64,000 nucleotides of DNA from Thiomicrorhabdus marina (GTDB lineage Bacteria; Pseudomonadota; Gammaproteobacteria; Thiomicrospirales; Thiomicrospiraceae): the NCBI RefSeq assembly GCF_017571465.1, contig NZ_JAGETV010000009.1:23425-87424 (forward strand), written 5' to 3'. A model generated the notes under the pieces. It ran no database searches, had not been told where the DNA came from, and was given only the letters and a program-made list of their open reading frames with translations. The translations under genes and the position numbers were made by a program. Positions 29,675 to 38,495 of the stretch are shown here, piece after piece (the stretch's first letter is position 1; each line of letters opens with the position of its first letter).

Positions 29675-29989
29675 TTAAAGCCATTGCGGTGTTAGCAACG
29701 GCATTAACTGCAACTGTAAGTTTGCGCTTGGCAGTTCAGAACGCAGGTGCTGATAGATTGCCTGCGCTTCGTCACACTGAATAGTCACCTCCAAAAGCGT
29801 CTTGTCTTTATAACCAGACACCTGCTCGGTAATGTTTTCCAGTGGATAAGTATGCGCCTGCACCGGCAATGCGACAAACGTCAACTCACGGTGTGCATAA
29901 CTTAACAAGGCGTCGGTTACCCCGTCGTAAATGTCGCTGTCGAACTGCAAGCGGAAGATGCATTGTTCAAAGTGTTGTGGCAGACTCAT
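29675..29989 (-). CDS. DUF3240 small protein of a metal RND operon
   Basis: 104 residues without signal peptide or membrane segment. The layout (FRLQFDSDIYDGVTDALL at the N-terminus and LLEVTIQCDEAQAIYQHLRSEL in the C-terminal half) matches DUF3240, a PII-like ferredoxin-fold family encoded next to heavy-metal RND pumps. It starts one base after the RND stop and is the last gene of the operon. A regulatory or metal-sensing role is inference. Confidence 0.8.
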   Translation of the reverse strand: MSLPQHFEQCIFRLQFDSDIYDGVTDALLSYAHRELTFVALPVQAHTYPLENITEQVSGYKDKTLLEVTIQCDEAQAIYQHLRSELPSANLQLQLMPLLTPQWL

Positions 29990-29990
29990 C

Positions 29991-32900
29991 TTATTTCTCC
30001 CCCGCTAATTCAGCTTGCGGTGTTGCCACCTTATTAAAACGACGATAGATAATCGGCAAAATCAATAGCGTCAGTAAGGTCGAACTAATCAAGCCACCAA
30101 TTACCACAATCGCCAGTGGGCGCTGGATTTCCGAGCCTGGACCTTCGGCAAACACCAATGGTACCAAGCCTAAAGCGGCAATCGATGCCGTCATCAATAC
30201 CGGACGCAGACGACGCATAGCGCCTTGCACCACAACATCCGCTAAGGCCATACCTTGTGACAACAATTGGTTAAAGTAACTAATCATCACCACCCCGTTC
30301 AAGACCGCGATACCGAGCAGGGCGATAAAGCCGACCGAGGCTGGAACCGAAAGATATTCACCGGTTATCCACAGCGCCATGACGCCACCGATAAGCGCGA
30401 ACGGTACGTTGGCCATCACCATCACCGCTTGCGGAATTGAGCTAAAGGTACTAAATAGAATCAAGAAGATTAAGCCCAGCGCAATCGGCACCACAATACT
30501 TAATGTCTGTGCGGCACGTTGCTGATTCTCGAACTGACCGCCCCACTCGAAGTAGTAACCGGCCGGAATCGACAGTTCACGCGCCTTAGCTTTGGCTTCT
30601 TCAACAAAACCAACCAAGTCGCGACCGGAGACATTCGAGACCACAACCGCAAAACGTTTGCTCTGCTCACGTTGAATCGAGACCGGACCTTCAACTTCTT
30701 CGGCTTTGACTAGCTGATTCAACATTACCGTATGCATACCCAGTGGGCTATTGATCGTCATCGGCTGTTGCAGCATCGCCAAAATCGAACTCTTCTGTGC
30801 TTCGCCAGCACGCACAATCAATGGAATACGACGCACGCCTTGGTATAGATAACCAACTTCCATACCGTTGATTTGCACACGCAACAGCTCTTCAACCTGC
30901 GTGACGCTCATGCCCAATTTACCGGCCATAATCGGGTCAACATTCAGTTGTAGATAGCGCAGGCCATCGTTGGTCGGGGTAAAGACGTCTTGCGCACCGT
31001 CGATGCCTTCCACCATTTTTACCATTTCCTTCGCGACTTCGTTCAGCTCTTGCGGATTATCTCCAAAAATCTTAATCGCCACGTCACCACGCGCACCGGT
31101 CAACATCTCATCAACACGCATCTGAATCGGCTGAGTAAAGGCGTAATTCACCCCCGGAAAATTAGCTTCCAACGACTGACGAATCGCTTCAATCAATTCG
31201 TCTTTGGTTTCCATGCGCCACTCTTGTTTCGGCTTCAGAACCAAGAAAGAGTCGGTATCATTCAAACTCATCGGATCCATACCGATTTCATCCGAGCCGA
31301 CACGCGCCACAATGCGTTGAATTTCCGGCACCTCTTGCATCAAGGTCTTCTGGATAAGACGATCCAGATTGGTTGATGCATCCAAACTGACCGACGGATT
31401 CTTTTCAATCTGCAAAATAACATAGCCTTCATCCATTTGCGGAATAAAGGTTTTACCGACCTGCGTGAACCCGAGCACCGCTACCGCCAAGCCAAACAGC
31501 GCCGCCAACACCACGGTTTTATCATGCGCCAAGGCCCATTTTAGAATCGGTTGATAAACGGCAGAAATCTTACGAATCAGCCACGGCTCTTGGTGCTGCG
31601 GCTTACCTAGAATAAACGACGACAAGGTCGGAATCACCGTCAGCGACAGTAGCAACGACGCACCCAGCGCGAAGATAATAGTAATCGCCACCGGCACAAA
31701 CAGTTTTCCTTCCAGCCCAGACAGAGTCAGCAGCGGCAAGAATACCGTCATAATAATCAGAATCCCGGAAATAACCGGCACCGAGACCTCTTTCAAGGCA
31801 CGGAAAATAATGTGCATCTTAGGCAGGCGTTGCCCTTGTTGTAAGGCTTTTTCTTGATGCGAGACGATATTCTCGACCACCACCACGGCGGCATCGACCA
31901 ACATACCGATAGCGATTGCCAAACCACCCAACGACATCAAGTTAGCCGACAGACCGAACCAACGCATCAGGATAAAGGTACTTAACGCCGCTAGCGGTAG
32001 AATCAAGGCGACCGCCAGAGCCGCGCGGACATTTCCTAGAAAAACCAATAGAACCAGCAGTACCAAAACCACTGCTTCCGCCAGTGCTTTGGAAACCCCG
32101 AAAATCGCCGTATTGACCAAGTCGCCACGGTCGTAGAAGACGCTGATTTCAATGCCTTTCGGAAAGGCCGGTTCCAGTTCCGCCAAACGGTCACGAATGC
32201 CCGTCACCACTTCACGCGCATTGGCACCTCGCAACGCCATTACCAAACCTTGCACCGCTTCCGCTTCGCCGTTTTGCGTGACCGCACCGTTGCGATAAAT
32301 CGAATCAACTTCAACCTTCGCAACGTCTTTCAGGTAAATCGGCGCACTATTACGGTAAGCGATAATCAACTGTTCAATCTGCTCAATCGATTCCAAACTG
32401 CCTTGAGTTCGAACCAACAGCACTTCTTCACCTTGGTTCAAACGACCGGCACCATCGTTACGGTTGTTTTGCTGTAGCACTTCAATCAACTGCTCGACAC
32501 CGACTTGGTAAGTCGCCAGTTTTTGGTAATCCGGTTTCACCGCATAGACGCGTGCTAAACCGCCAAGCACGTTGACATCGGCAACACCCGGCACCGAACG
32601 GAGCGCAGGACGAATCACCCAGTCCAACAAGTCGCGTTTTTCCATATTATTGAGCGCATCGCCCTCAATGGTGAACATAAACACATCACTTAACGGCGTT
32701 GATAACGGTGCCATACCGCCGGTGATTCCCGGTGGTAAATCTGCATTACCGAGACGCTCGGCAACCTGTTGACGCGCCCAGTAGATATCAGTGCCTTCTT
32801 TGAAATCGATGGTAATATCCGCCAAGGCGTACTTAGCCAAAGAACGCAAAACCTCTTGATTCGGCAAACCGAGCAGTTCCTGTTCAAGCGGCGCAATCAC

Positions 32901-33092
32901 GCGCTGTTCAACTTCGGACGGAGTCATCCCTGGCGCTTTGAAAATCATCTTTACCTGCGTCGGCGAAACATCCGGAAAAGCATCAATTGGAATTTTTTGG
33001 AACGCTTGCCAGCCTGCGCCGACCAGCACGAGAACAATCAGCAACACCAAAGTGCGCTGAACGAGAAAGAATTGTAGAAAACGACTTAACAT
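29991..33092 (-). CDS. Heavy-metal-type RND efflux pump (CzcA/CusA family)
   Basis: 1033 residues with 12 membrane helices and two large periplasmic loops. Family marks: the N-terminal VLVLVGAGWQAFQKIPIDAFPDVSPTQV, GKTFIPQMDEGYV, and TM4 IGMLVDAAVVVVENI with the proton-relay acidic residues. It exports metal ions from periplasm or cytoplasm by proton antiport. Sequence alone does not tell Zn/Co/Cd from Cu/Ag. It lies in the run OMF-adaptor-pump-DUF3240, with a two-component system upstream. Confidence 0.95.
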   Translation of the reverse strand: MLSRFLQFFLVQRTLVLLIVLVLVGAGWQAFQKIPIDAFPDVSPTQVKMIFKAPGMTPSEVEQRVIAPLEQELLGLPNQEVLRSLAKYALADITIDFKEGTDIYWARQQVAERLGNADLPPGITGGMAPLSTPLSDVFMFTIEGDALNNMEKRDLLDWVIRPALRSVPGVADVNVLGGLARVYAVKPDYQKLATYQVGVEQLIEVLQQNNRNDGAGRLNQGEEVLLVRTQGSLESIEQIEQLIIAYRNSAPIYLKDVAKVEVDSIYRNGAVTQNGEAEAVQGLVMALRGANAREVVTGIRDRLAELEPAFPKGIEISVFYDRGDLVNTAIFGVSKALAEAVVLVLLVLLVFLGNVRAALAVALILPLAALSTFILMRWFGLSANLMSLGGLAIAIGMLVDAAVVVVENIVSHQEKALQQGQRLPKMHIIFRALKEVSVPVISGILIIMTVFLPLLTLSGLEGKLFVPVAITIIFALGASLLLSLTVIPTLSSFILGKPQHQEPWLIRKISAVYQPILKWALAHDKTVVLAALFGLAVAVLGFTQVGKTFIPQMDEGYVILQIEKNPSVSLDASTNLDRLIQKTLMQEVPEIQRIVARVGSDEIGMDPMSLNDTDSFLVLKPKQEWRMETKDELIEAIRQSLEANFPGVNYAFTQPIQMRVDEMLTGARGDVAIKIFGDNPQELNEVAKEMVKMVEGIDGAQDVFTPTNDGLRYLQLNVDPIMAGKLGMSVTQVEELLRVQINGMEVGYLYQGVRRIPLIVRAGEAQKSSILAMLQQPMTINSPLGMHTVMLNQLVKAEEVEGPVSIQREQSKRFAVVVSNVSGRDLVGFVEEAKAKARELSIPAGYYFEWGGQFENQQRAAQTLSIVVPIALGLIFLILFSTFSSIPQAVMVMANVPFALIGGVMALWITGEYLSVPASVGFIALLGIAVLNGVVMISYFNQLLSQGMALADVVVQGAMRRLRPVLMTASIAALGLVPLVFAEGPGSEIQRPLAIVVIGGLISSTLLTLLILPIIYRRFNKVATPQAELAGEK

Positions 33093-33099
33093 AGCTGGC

Positions 33100-34221
33100 C
33101 TATTCTTCCTCTGAAGCGCTTAACGCCAATTTAATTGCTGTCGTTCCTTCGGTAATCAAAGGCGTTGCCGCATCAAATTTGTCAGCGGTGAAATACATAT
33201 TTTCAGCATCCATTTGCAAAATTTGCACGGCTTGGGTTGCCACTTTTTGTGCACTCGGCTGAGTAAACACGACCGTCTCACCCTCAAACTGCGCCACCGA
33301 ATTAATCGGCGCACGATACGCCTGCGCTTGCTTAGTCAAAAAACGTACGCTGACCGACTGACCCGGCAGAATCTTGCGCTGCGGATTCGAGAAAATCACA
33401 TGCACTTCAAAGGTCTGAGTCAGCTCATCGATTTGGTTTTCCAAATGACGGATTTCGCCCTGTTCGCTAAATCCATCGACCGCAACCGTCATACCTTCTT
33501 CAAGTTGGGCGCGCATACTGACTGGCACTCGAACATCCAACACAATCGGGTCAATGGTGCCCATGCTGAATAACGCCTGATTAGCGATAAGACGCTGCCC
33601 TAGACGAATCTGCATTTCATCCAACTGCCCAGCAACCGGTGCGCTGATATTCAGCTTACTGCCCTGAGTTTTATTGGTTTTCAGCAGTTTATCCATCCGC
33701 GCTTGGTCAAAACCGGCCAGACGCAAAGTCTCTTTTTTCTCGGCCAGCTGCGAACGTAATTGCGTCACCAATGCTTGCGCCGCTTGTAGCTGCTTGGTTG
33801 ATGTCACCCCACTGGCATTCAGCTGTTTGCTACGTTGCAAAGATTTATTGGCAACTTGCAATTCGGTCACAACGCCCAATAGTTCGGTCTGCATTACCAC
33901 CAATTGCGCACTGTCCAATACCGCAATCACTTCACCTTCGGCCACTTCACCGTGCACACGGCGTAACTCGACCACTTGGCCGTCAATCGGGCTATTGAAA
34001 TTCTGCATGCTATGAATCGGCATCATCGCAATCGCCTGCATCGGCATACTCGGCACTTGCGAAACCGCTTGCGCTTGCGCGGTTTGAATACCCATCGCTT
34101 GCCACTGCTGCGAGTTCAATTGAATATTGGCGTTTTCCGCCTGAGCACCGCCAAAGCCGAATAGGGTTAGTCCCACAAACAGTACGCTGTGTAATGGCAA
34201 TGATTTGTTTAAATTGGTCAT
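33100..34221 (-). CDS. Efflux RND periplasmic adaptor subunit (CzcB/CusB type)
   Basis: 373 residues with a signal peptide (LFVGLTLFGFGGAQA-ENA). Lipoyl/hairpin halves flank a coiled coil (VVMQTELLGVVTELQVANKSLQRS...), followed by beta-barrel and membrane-proximal domains. It links the inner pump to the outer-membrane channel. The ATG at 34221 (MTNLNKS) has GGAG six bases upstream; longer readings would overlap the preceding gene. No His- or Met-rich metal-binding extension is seen. Confidence 0.92.
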   Translation of the reverse strand: MTNLNKSLPLHSVLFVGLTLFGFGGAQAENANIQLNSQQWQAMGIQTAQAQAVSQVPSMPMQAIAMMPIHSMQNFNSPIDGQVVELRRVHGEVAEGEVIAVLDSAQLVVMQTELLGVVTELQVANKSLQRSKQLNASGVTSTKQLQAAQALVTQLRSQLAEKKETLRLAGFDQARMDKLLKTNKTQGSKLNISAPVAGQLDEMQIRLGQRLIANQALFSMGTIDPIVLDVRVPVSMRAQLEEGMTVAVDGFSEQGEIRHLENQIDELTQTFEVHVIFSNPQRKILPGQSVSVRFLTKQAQAYRAPINSVAQFEGETVVFTQPSAQKVATQAVQILQMDAENMYFTADKFDAATPLITEGTTAIKLALSASEEE

Positions 34222-34237
34222 TTTCGACTCCACTCGG

Positions 34238-35500
34238 TTACTTATAGGCGACAAGGACATGGCCGTTGATTTGGTTCAAATTGGCTACCGACTTAGCAAT
34301 TTCCACGGTAACAAGCGCCAGCTGTTTGCTGACTTCTAGGAAACTTTGCTGTGCGCGAATCAAGGATTCGATATTCACGGCGCCCAACTGATAGGCCTTT
34401 TCCATCATCTGTAATTTGCTTTCACCAAGCGAGACATTCTGTTGCAACAAAACATACTGCTGACGCAGCTGCTCGACATGTTGCAATGCTTCTTGAGCTT
34501 GTACTTGTAAATCCAGCTGCGCTTGCGCCAAGGTCACGCGGCTATTAGTCAGGTTGACTTGCTCTTCGGCAACGGCAATCTGTTTTTTCTGATCCATTCC
34601 TAATGGAATCGATAGTTGCGCCACCAAAGTGCTGTGATCGGAGCCCGGCGCTTGATCGTGAATTGCGCCGAAGTAAACGCTTGGCGCGATGGCTTGCTCG
34701 GCCTTCGACTTGCCGACCTGAGCTTGCGCTACCTGCATTTGCGCTTGTAGCCAAGCCAGATAGGGATGTTGCTCGGCGTTTAAAATTTGTTGCGGGTCTT
34801 CCGAAGTATTCATCGGTACCTGATCGGTTTTGGTCCACTGCTTGAACTGTTTAGCTGCCAACTCGAATTGAAAACGCGCGTTCTCTTTGGCGGTTTCCAA
34901 CTCTACCGCTTTGGATTGCGCCATCACTAAATCCAGCTCGGTCGCGTCACCAGCTTTCTTTTTCAACTGCACTTTGTTCAGCAATTCTTCAGCTTGCTGA
35001 TATGCGCGATCTGCGGCATTTTTTTGCACTTCGGCGCGGCGATATTGCCAGCTCACATCACGCAATTTTCCAGAGGCTAACCAACGAAGATAGTTCTGCT
35101 GAGCACCATTCAGCGAGCGGGTTTGCTCAGCAAGATTCTGCCACGCTTGTTGCTGTTTCGGGAGTTGCACGGTTGCTTGCGCACCGACTTCATAATTACG
35201 TACACCGTCATCGCTCAGAAGCGCATCGTTTTCATGTTTCAGATGCAGCGAAAGGTCATCACTAATCCAACGTTCGGCTTGATTTTTATACTGTTTCGCC
35301 AATTCACTGGTTGATTGCTGTTGCATCTGCTGTGGTTGCGTCTGCATCACTTGATCGACTAACTTGGCATAGTCGGCACTGACTTCACTGGCCGCGAGAG
35401 TTTGCCCGCTAAAGCCGATAGAAATCAGCCATAGCAGAGACCAGCTAGGGTACTTTAGAAATGGTTTCTGCATGAAATCACTCATTCTTTTGGTTGGCAT
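34238..35500 (-). CDS. TolC-family outer-membrane efflux protein
   Basis: About 420 residues. A hydrophobic export signal (SLLWLISIGFSGQTLA) is followed by two long alpha-helical repeats rich in Gln/Ala (for example QVAQAQVGKSKAEQA and VTLAQAQLDLQVQAQEAL), as in CzcC-like outer-membrane factors. The start is uncertain: ATG at 35500 has a GGA upstream, and a second ATG at 35473 would shorten the signal. It is the first structural gene of the metal efflux operon and has a promoter and direct repeats just upstream. Confidence 0.88.
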   Translation of the reverse strand: MPTKRMSDFMQKPFLKYPSWSLLWLISIGFSGQTLAASEVSADYAKLVDQVMQTQPQQMQQQSTSELAKQYKNQAERWISDDLSLHLKHENDALLSDDGVRNYEVGAQATVQLPKQQQAWQNLAEQTRSLNGAQQNYLRWLASGKLRDVSWQYRRAEVQKNAADRAYQQAEELLNKVQLKKKAGDATELDLVMAQSKAVELETAKENARFQFELAAKQFKQWTKTDQVPMNTSEDPQQILNAEQHPYLAWLQAQMQVAQAQVGKSKAEQAIAPSVYFGAIHDQAPGSDHSTLVAQLSIPLGMDQKKQIAVAEEQVNLTNSRVTLAQAQLDLQVQAQEALQHVEQLRQQYVLLQQNVSLGESKLQMMEKAYQLGAVNIESLIRAQQSFLEVSKQLALVTVEIAKSVANLNQINGHVLVAYK

Positions 35501-35532
35501 TTTTATTCCGGGATTATGAAAATCCAAGACGA

Positions 35533-35564
35533 ATTATAAAAATGGAAGCTGAATTGAAGCTGAA
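35533..35564 (-). promoter_or_regulatory. Efflux-operon promoter with 11-bp-spaced direct repeats
   Basis: On the plus strand GAAGCTGAA occurs at 35545-35553 and 35556-35564, a period of 11 bp. The reverse strand has TATAAT at 35538-35533. The repeats therefore cover the -35 region, the usual place and geometry for an OmpR/PhoP-family activator dimer. The adjacent response regulator is the natural candidate. Confidence 0.6.
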
Positions 35565-35615
35565 AATGAATTCATTCTTCGACCGAACGGTCTTTAATTT
35601 TTGATAATTACTTGG

Positions 35616-35694
35616 TTAAGGAAGCGCAGAATAAGCCCCCATTGACTTCAGCGAGGTGTTTGAAGCCATTTGAACTTGTTCTGCGCTTCCTTAA
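35616..35694. repeat. Inverted-repeat hairpin element, copy 2 of 3
   Basis: Arms TTAAGGAAGCGCAGAATAAG and CTTGTTCTGCGCTTCCTTAA pair over 20 positions with one wobble/mismatch. The core ATTGACTTCAGCGAG is shared with copy 1. The element overlaps the 3' end of the sensor kinase gene and lies between the kinase and the efflux operon. Confidence 0.9.
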
Positions 35695-37015
35695 AGCAAA
35701 CCTGTACTTTTAAACCACCAAATGACGAATGACTAAAATGCAATTTGGCTTTATAAGCTTCTGCCAACTGCTTGACAATCGATAAACCAATACCATGCCC
35801 CGGCTTAGTTTCGTCAGTACGGAAACCACGCATTTCTAAGCGATGGAGCTTATCATCAGATACTCCGGGACCATCGTCTTCAATACTTAAGCCGTGCTCA
35901 TCGATCTTACAATACACGTTGCCATGCGCCCATTTATAAGCATTATCGAGCAAATTACCGAACAGTTCGAAAGCATCTTCCTGCTCCATCAGCAACTGCG
36001 CATCCTGAGCAAAATCACAATGCAGTTGAATGTTTTTCTGCTGATACAGCTGAGAGAAACTATTCTGCAAATCAGTGACCAAATCTTGCAACGGCAAAGG
36101 CGCAATAACCTGATTTTGAGCGAAACGTTCTGCTTTCAATTCTCTCTCAATCAATGCAAGAATCAATTGGCTCTGCTGCTTAAGTTGCTCTCTCAGTTGC
36201 GGGTATTGCTGAAGATTTTGATCCTCAATCAACTGAAAAATCAGGTTAAGAGGCGTTTTCAAACTGTGCGACAAATTGGAATTATGCTGGCGTGACTGCT
36301 CAAACTGCAGACGCGACTTTTCCAATGCCAGTTGTAAACTGTTCAATAACGAATGCACTTCCTGCGGATAACTCGCTTTATCTAACTCTAGACTCTGACC
36401 AAGCTGAAATGCCTGCAATTGTTGCTCAAGCGGATTCAAACGATTGAAGGCACGCCTTAATAACCAGCGATGCAGGAAATACAAACTCAGTAAAGCAAAC
36501 AAAGTAAATAATGCGAACAGCAAGTCATAGCGTAATACCATCTGCTGGATCGGTGAATGATTTTCGGCAATGTAAATCCGCAGTTTCTGACCATCTAAAA
36601 GCATACTTTCCGAGCGAACCAATAACACATCCCCCATTGGCCCCTTGGTTTCATAGATGTCGACGATGTTATCACTGGCTTTTTCTAACATTCTGAAACC
36701 ATTCAACGACGGCGAATAGAGCGTATCCTTCGGTGTTTGAATAACATAGTAATGACCTGATTGCGGTGTCATATAAATCGGGCCGATACTGGAATGATCC
36801 ATCATCCACAAATCGCCGGAACGCACTAAATGGTCAGCAACGAGATTTTTATCATGCTCTAAGCGCGTCAAAACATAGGATTCGCTAATGGTGTGCAATG
36901 CCGTTTGCGACAGCCACCAAAAAACCCCGAAAATGGTAACCAAGCTGAACGTTAAGGTGACGAAAAGTTGCTTTTGAATCGACGTAGAACCGGTTGCTGA
37001 AGAGCGGAACAACAT
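35648..37015 (-). CDS. Sensor histidine kinase (PhoQ-like) with repeat-derived C-terminus
   Basis: 455 residues. TM1 is near residues 16-36, a periplasmic sensor of about 120 residues follows, and TM2 is LLFALFTLFALLSLYFL. The dimerisation helix carries the phospho-acceptor His in NLSHSLKTPLN (about residue 250). The HATPase domain has N-box ELFGNLLDNAYKW, DDGPGV and HGIGLSIV. The start at 37015 (MLFRSSATG) has GGGGG upstream. The last 14 codons (KEAQNKFKWLQTPR) and the stop lie inside the inverted-repeat element, so the original end of the gene seems to have been replaced. It is paired with the regulator directly upstream. Confidence 0.92.
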   Translation of the reverse strand: MLFRSSATGSTSIQKQLFVTLTFSLVTIFGVFWWLSQTALHTISESYVLTRLEHDKNLVADHLVRSGDLWMMDHSSIGPIYMTPQSGHYYVIQTPKDTLYSPSLNGFRMLEKASDNIVDIYETKGPMGDVLLVRSESMLLDGQKLRIYIAENHSPIQQMVLRYDLLFALFTLFALLSLYFLHRWLLRRAFNRLNPLEQQLQAFQLGQSLELDKASYPQEVHSLLNSLQLALEKSRLQFEQSRQHNSNLSHSLKTPLNLIFQLIEDQNLQQYPQLREQLKQQSQLILALIERELKAERFAQNQVIAPLPLQDLVTDLQNSFSQLYQQKNIQLHCDFAQDAQLLMEQEDAFELFGNLLDNAYKWAHGNVYCKIDEHGLSIEDDGPGVSDDKLHRLEMRGFRTDETKPGHGIGLSIVKQLAEAYKAKLHFSHSSFGGLKVQVCFKEAQNKFKWLQTPR

Positions 37016-37028
37016 AAACACCCCCGAA

Positions 37029-37709
37029 CTAATTCGATTTAGGCGGCACAAATTTGTACCCCATACCGCGCAGGGTCTGAATAGGCTCTTTGCCAATCAT
37101 CTTCCGCAATTTACGAATATAAACTTCAATAACATTCGATTCTCGATCTTGATGTTGGTCGGAAATACGTTCCGACAGCTGGTCTTTAGAAAACACCCGA
37201 TTCGGGTTAGCGAAAAAGAATTGCAGCAGACGAAATTCAGTCAAGGTTAAATTAAAATGTTCCGCACCAACGTGTAACGTTTTGTCATTCAAATCTAAAC
37301 TTAAGTCGCCAAATTGAATGTTGTCTCGGCTGGCAGTATCAAGGTTGCGGCGCGCCAAGACTTCTAAACGCGCCCATAATTCTTCAAATTCAAAAGGCTT
37401 ACCAAGATAATCGTCGGCGCCGCTTTTCAAGCCGGCCACTTTTTCTTGCCAACTGTCGCGCGCGCTCAAAATCAATACCGGAACCCGTTGATTAACCCCT
37501 TCTTCGGCACGCAGTTGCTGGAGCACTTGCAAACCGCTGATATCCGGCAAGCCCAAATCGAGAATCACCGCGTCATAGCCAAACTCCTGCAAGTTAAACA
37601 GACCATCCGTACCGCTATCGGCAATATCGACCAAAGCACCTTTTTCACTTAAACGCTGCTGCATCTTTTCCAGCAACAACGTTTCATCTTCAACCAGCAA
37701 CAATTTCAT
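37029..37709 (-). CDS. OmpR/PhoP-family response regulator
   Basis: 226 residues. The receiver has acidic residues E7/D8, phospho-acceptor D51 in AVILDLGLPD, and Lys in GKPF. The C-terminal winged helix has LTLTEFRLLQFF and VIEVYIRKLRKMIG, ending RGMGYKF. It probably activates the efflux operon downstream through the direct repeats at 35545-35564. It is followed by its kinase after 13 bp. Confidence 0.95.
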   Translation of the reverse strand: MKLLLVEDETLLLEKMQQRLSEKGALVDIADSGTDGLFNLQEFGYDAVILDLGLPDISGLQVLQQLRAEEGVNQRVPVLILSARDSWQEKVAGLKSGADDYLGKPFEFEELWARLEVLARRNLDTASRDNIQFGDLSLDLNDKTLHVGAEHFNLTLTEFRLLQFFFANPNRVFSKDQLSERISDQHQDRESNVIEVYIRKLRKMIGKEPIQTLRGMGYKFVPPKSN

Positions 37710-37743
37710 GGCAGCTTACCTAACAATCATTCAATAGAAATGC

Positions 37744-37755
37744 AGTTTATAAACT
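37744..37755. promoter_or_regulatory. Palindrome upstream of the response regulator gene
   Basis: AGTTTATAAACT, a perfect 12-nt palindrome 35-46 bp before the start codon. It contains GTTTA half-sites like those bound by PhoP-type regulators, so it may be an autoregulatory site, but a chance AT-rich palindrome is possible. Confidence 0.35.
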
Positions 37756-37785
37756 TTGCCGCCATCCTACAATCGGACATTTGCA

Positions 37786-38493
37786 TTAAATAACTTGGTC
37801 GGACTCAACCTGACTAGTATCGATTTTTCCTTCGTTAATTTTCAAGATTTTATCGCAATACGGCAGCAAACGTTCATCATGGGTAACCATAATAATCGCC
37901 ACTTGCTGTTCCTTGGCTATCTGGCGCAGCAGTTTAGCGACACTATGCGCGCGTTCAATATCCAAAGCGGCGGTCGGTTCATCGGCCAGAATAATCTGCG
38001 GTTCGGTTGCCAAGGCACGGGCAATCGCCACCCGCTGATTTTGCCCGCCAGATAAATCGCTCGGCATGGCATGCAACTTTTCGCCCAAGCCCAGATAGTC
38101 CAATAATTGCGTGGCACGCTTGCGAATCACCGCTTCCGGCTCTTTATTGGTTTGCGGAAGCAAGGAGACATTCTCCAACACATTCAAAAAGGGAATCAGG
38201 TAATGCGCCTGAAAAATAAAGCCGATTTTTTCACGGCGAATCGTTCGGGCATCTTTGGTCGTCCAACGATCTGCATAAACTTGCGTGTCGCCCAACCAAA
38301 TTTCACCGCCACTGGGTTCCAAAACACAGCCAATCATCATTAACAAAGTGCTTTTTCCGGCACCGCTCGGCGCAATTAACGCCGCCAGTTCGCCACGCTG
38401 TACTTCAAAACTTGCCCCTTTGATTACCTCAACCGCATTATCACCCTGGCCGTAGGTTTTCTGCAGATTTTCGATACGAATACCTGTGCTCAT
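37786..38493 (-). CDS. ABC transporter ATPase (DevA/LolD/MacB type)
   Basis: 235 residues. Walker A APSGAGKS, Q-loop FQAHYL, signature LSGGQNQRVAIARAL, Walker B IILADEPTAALD, and switch His in MVTHDERLL. It energises the neighbouring permease. It is the last gene of the TetR-cytochrome-adaptor-permease-ATPase run; the permease stop and this start are 2 bp apart. Confidence 0.95.
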   Translation of the reverse strand: MSTGIRIENLQKTYGQGDNAVEVIKGASFEVQRGELAALIAPSGAGKSTLLMMIGCVLEPSGGEIWLGDTQVYADRWTTKDARTIRREKIGFIFQAHYLIPFLNVLENVSLLPQTNKEPEAVIRKRATQLLDYLGLGEKLHAMPSDLSGGQNQRVAIARALATEPQIILADEPTAALDIERAHSVAKLLRQIAKEQQVAIIMVTHDERLLPYCDKILKINEGKIDTSQVESDQVI

Positions 38494-38495
38494 CG

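Noticed and set aside
35581..35592. Palindrome GACCGAACGGTC near the efflux promoter as a metal-regulator site
   Set aside because: It lies upstream of the direct repeats, has only a 5-bp stem with no support from a second copy, and is likely to be chance.
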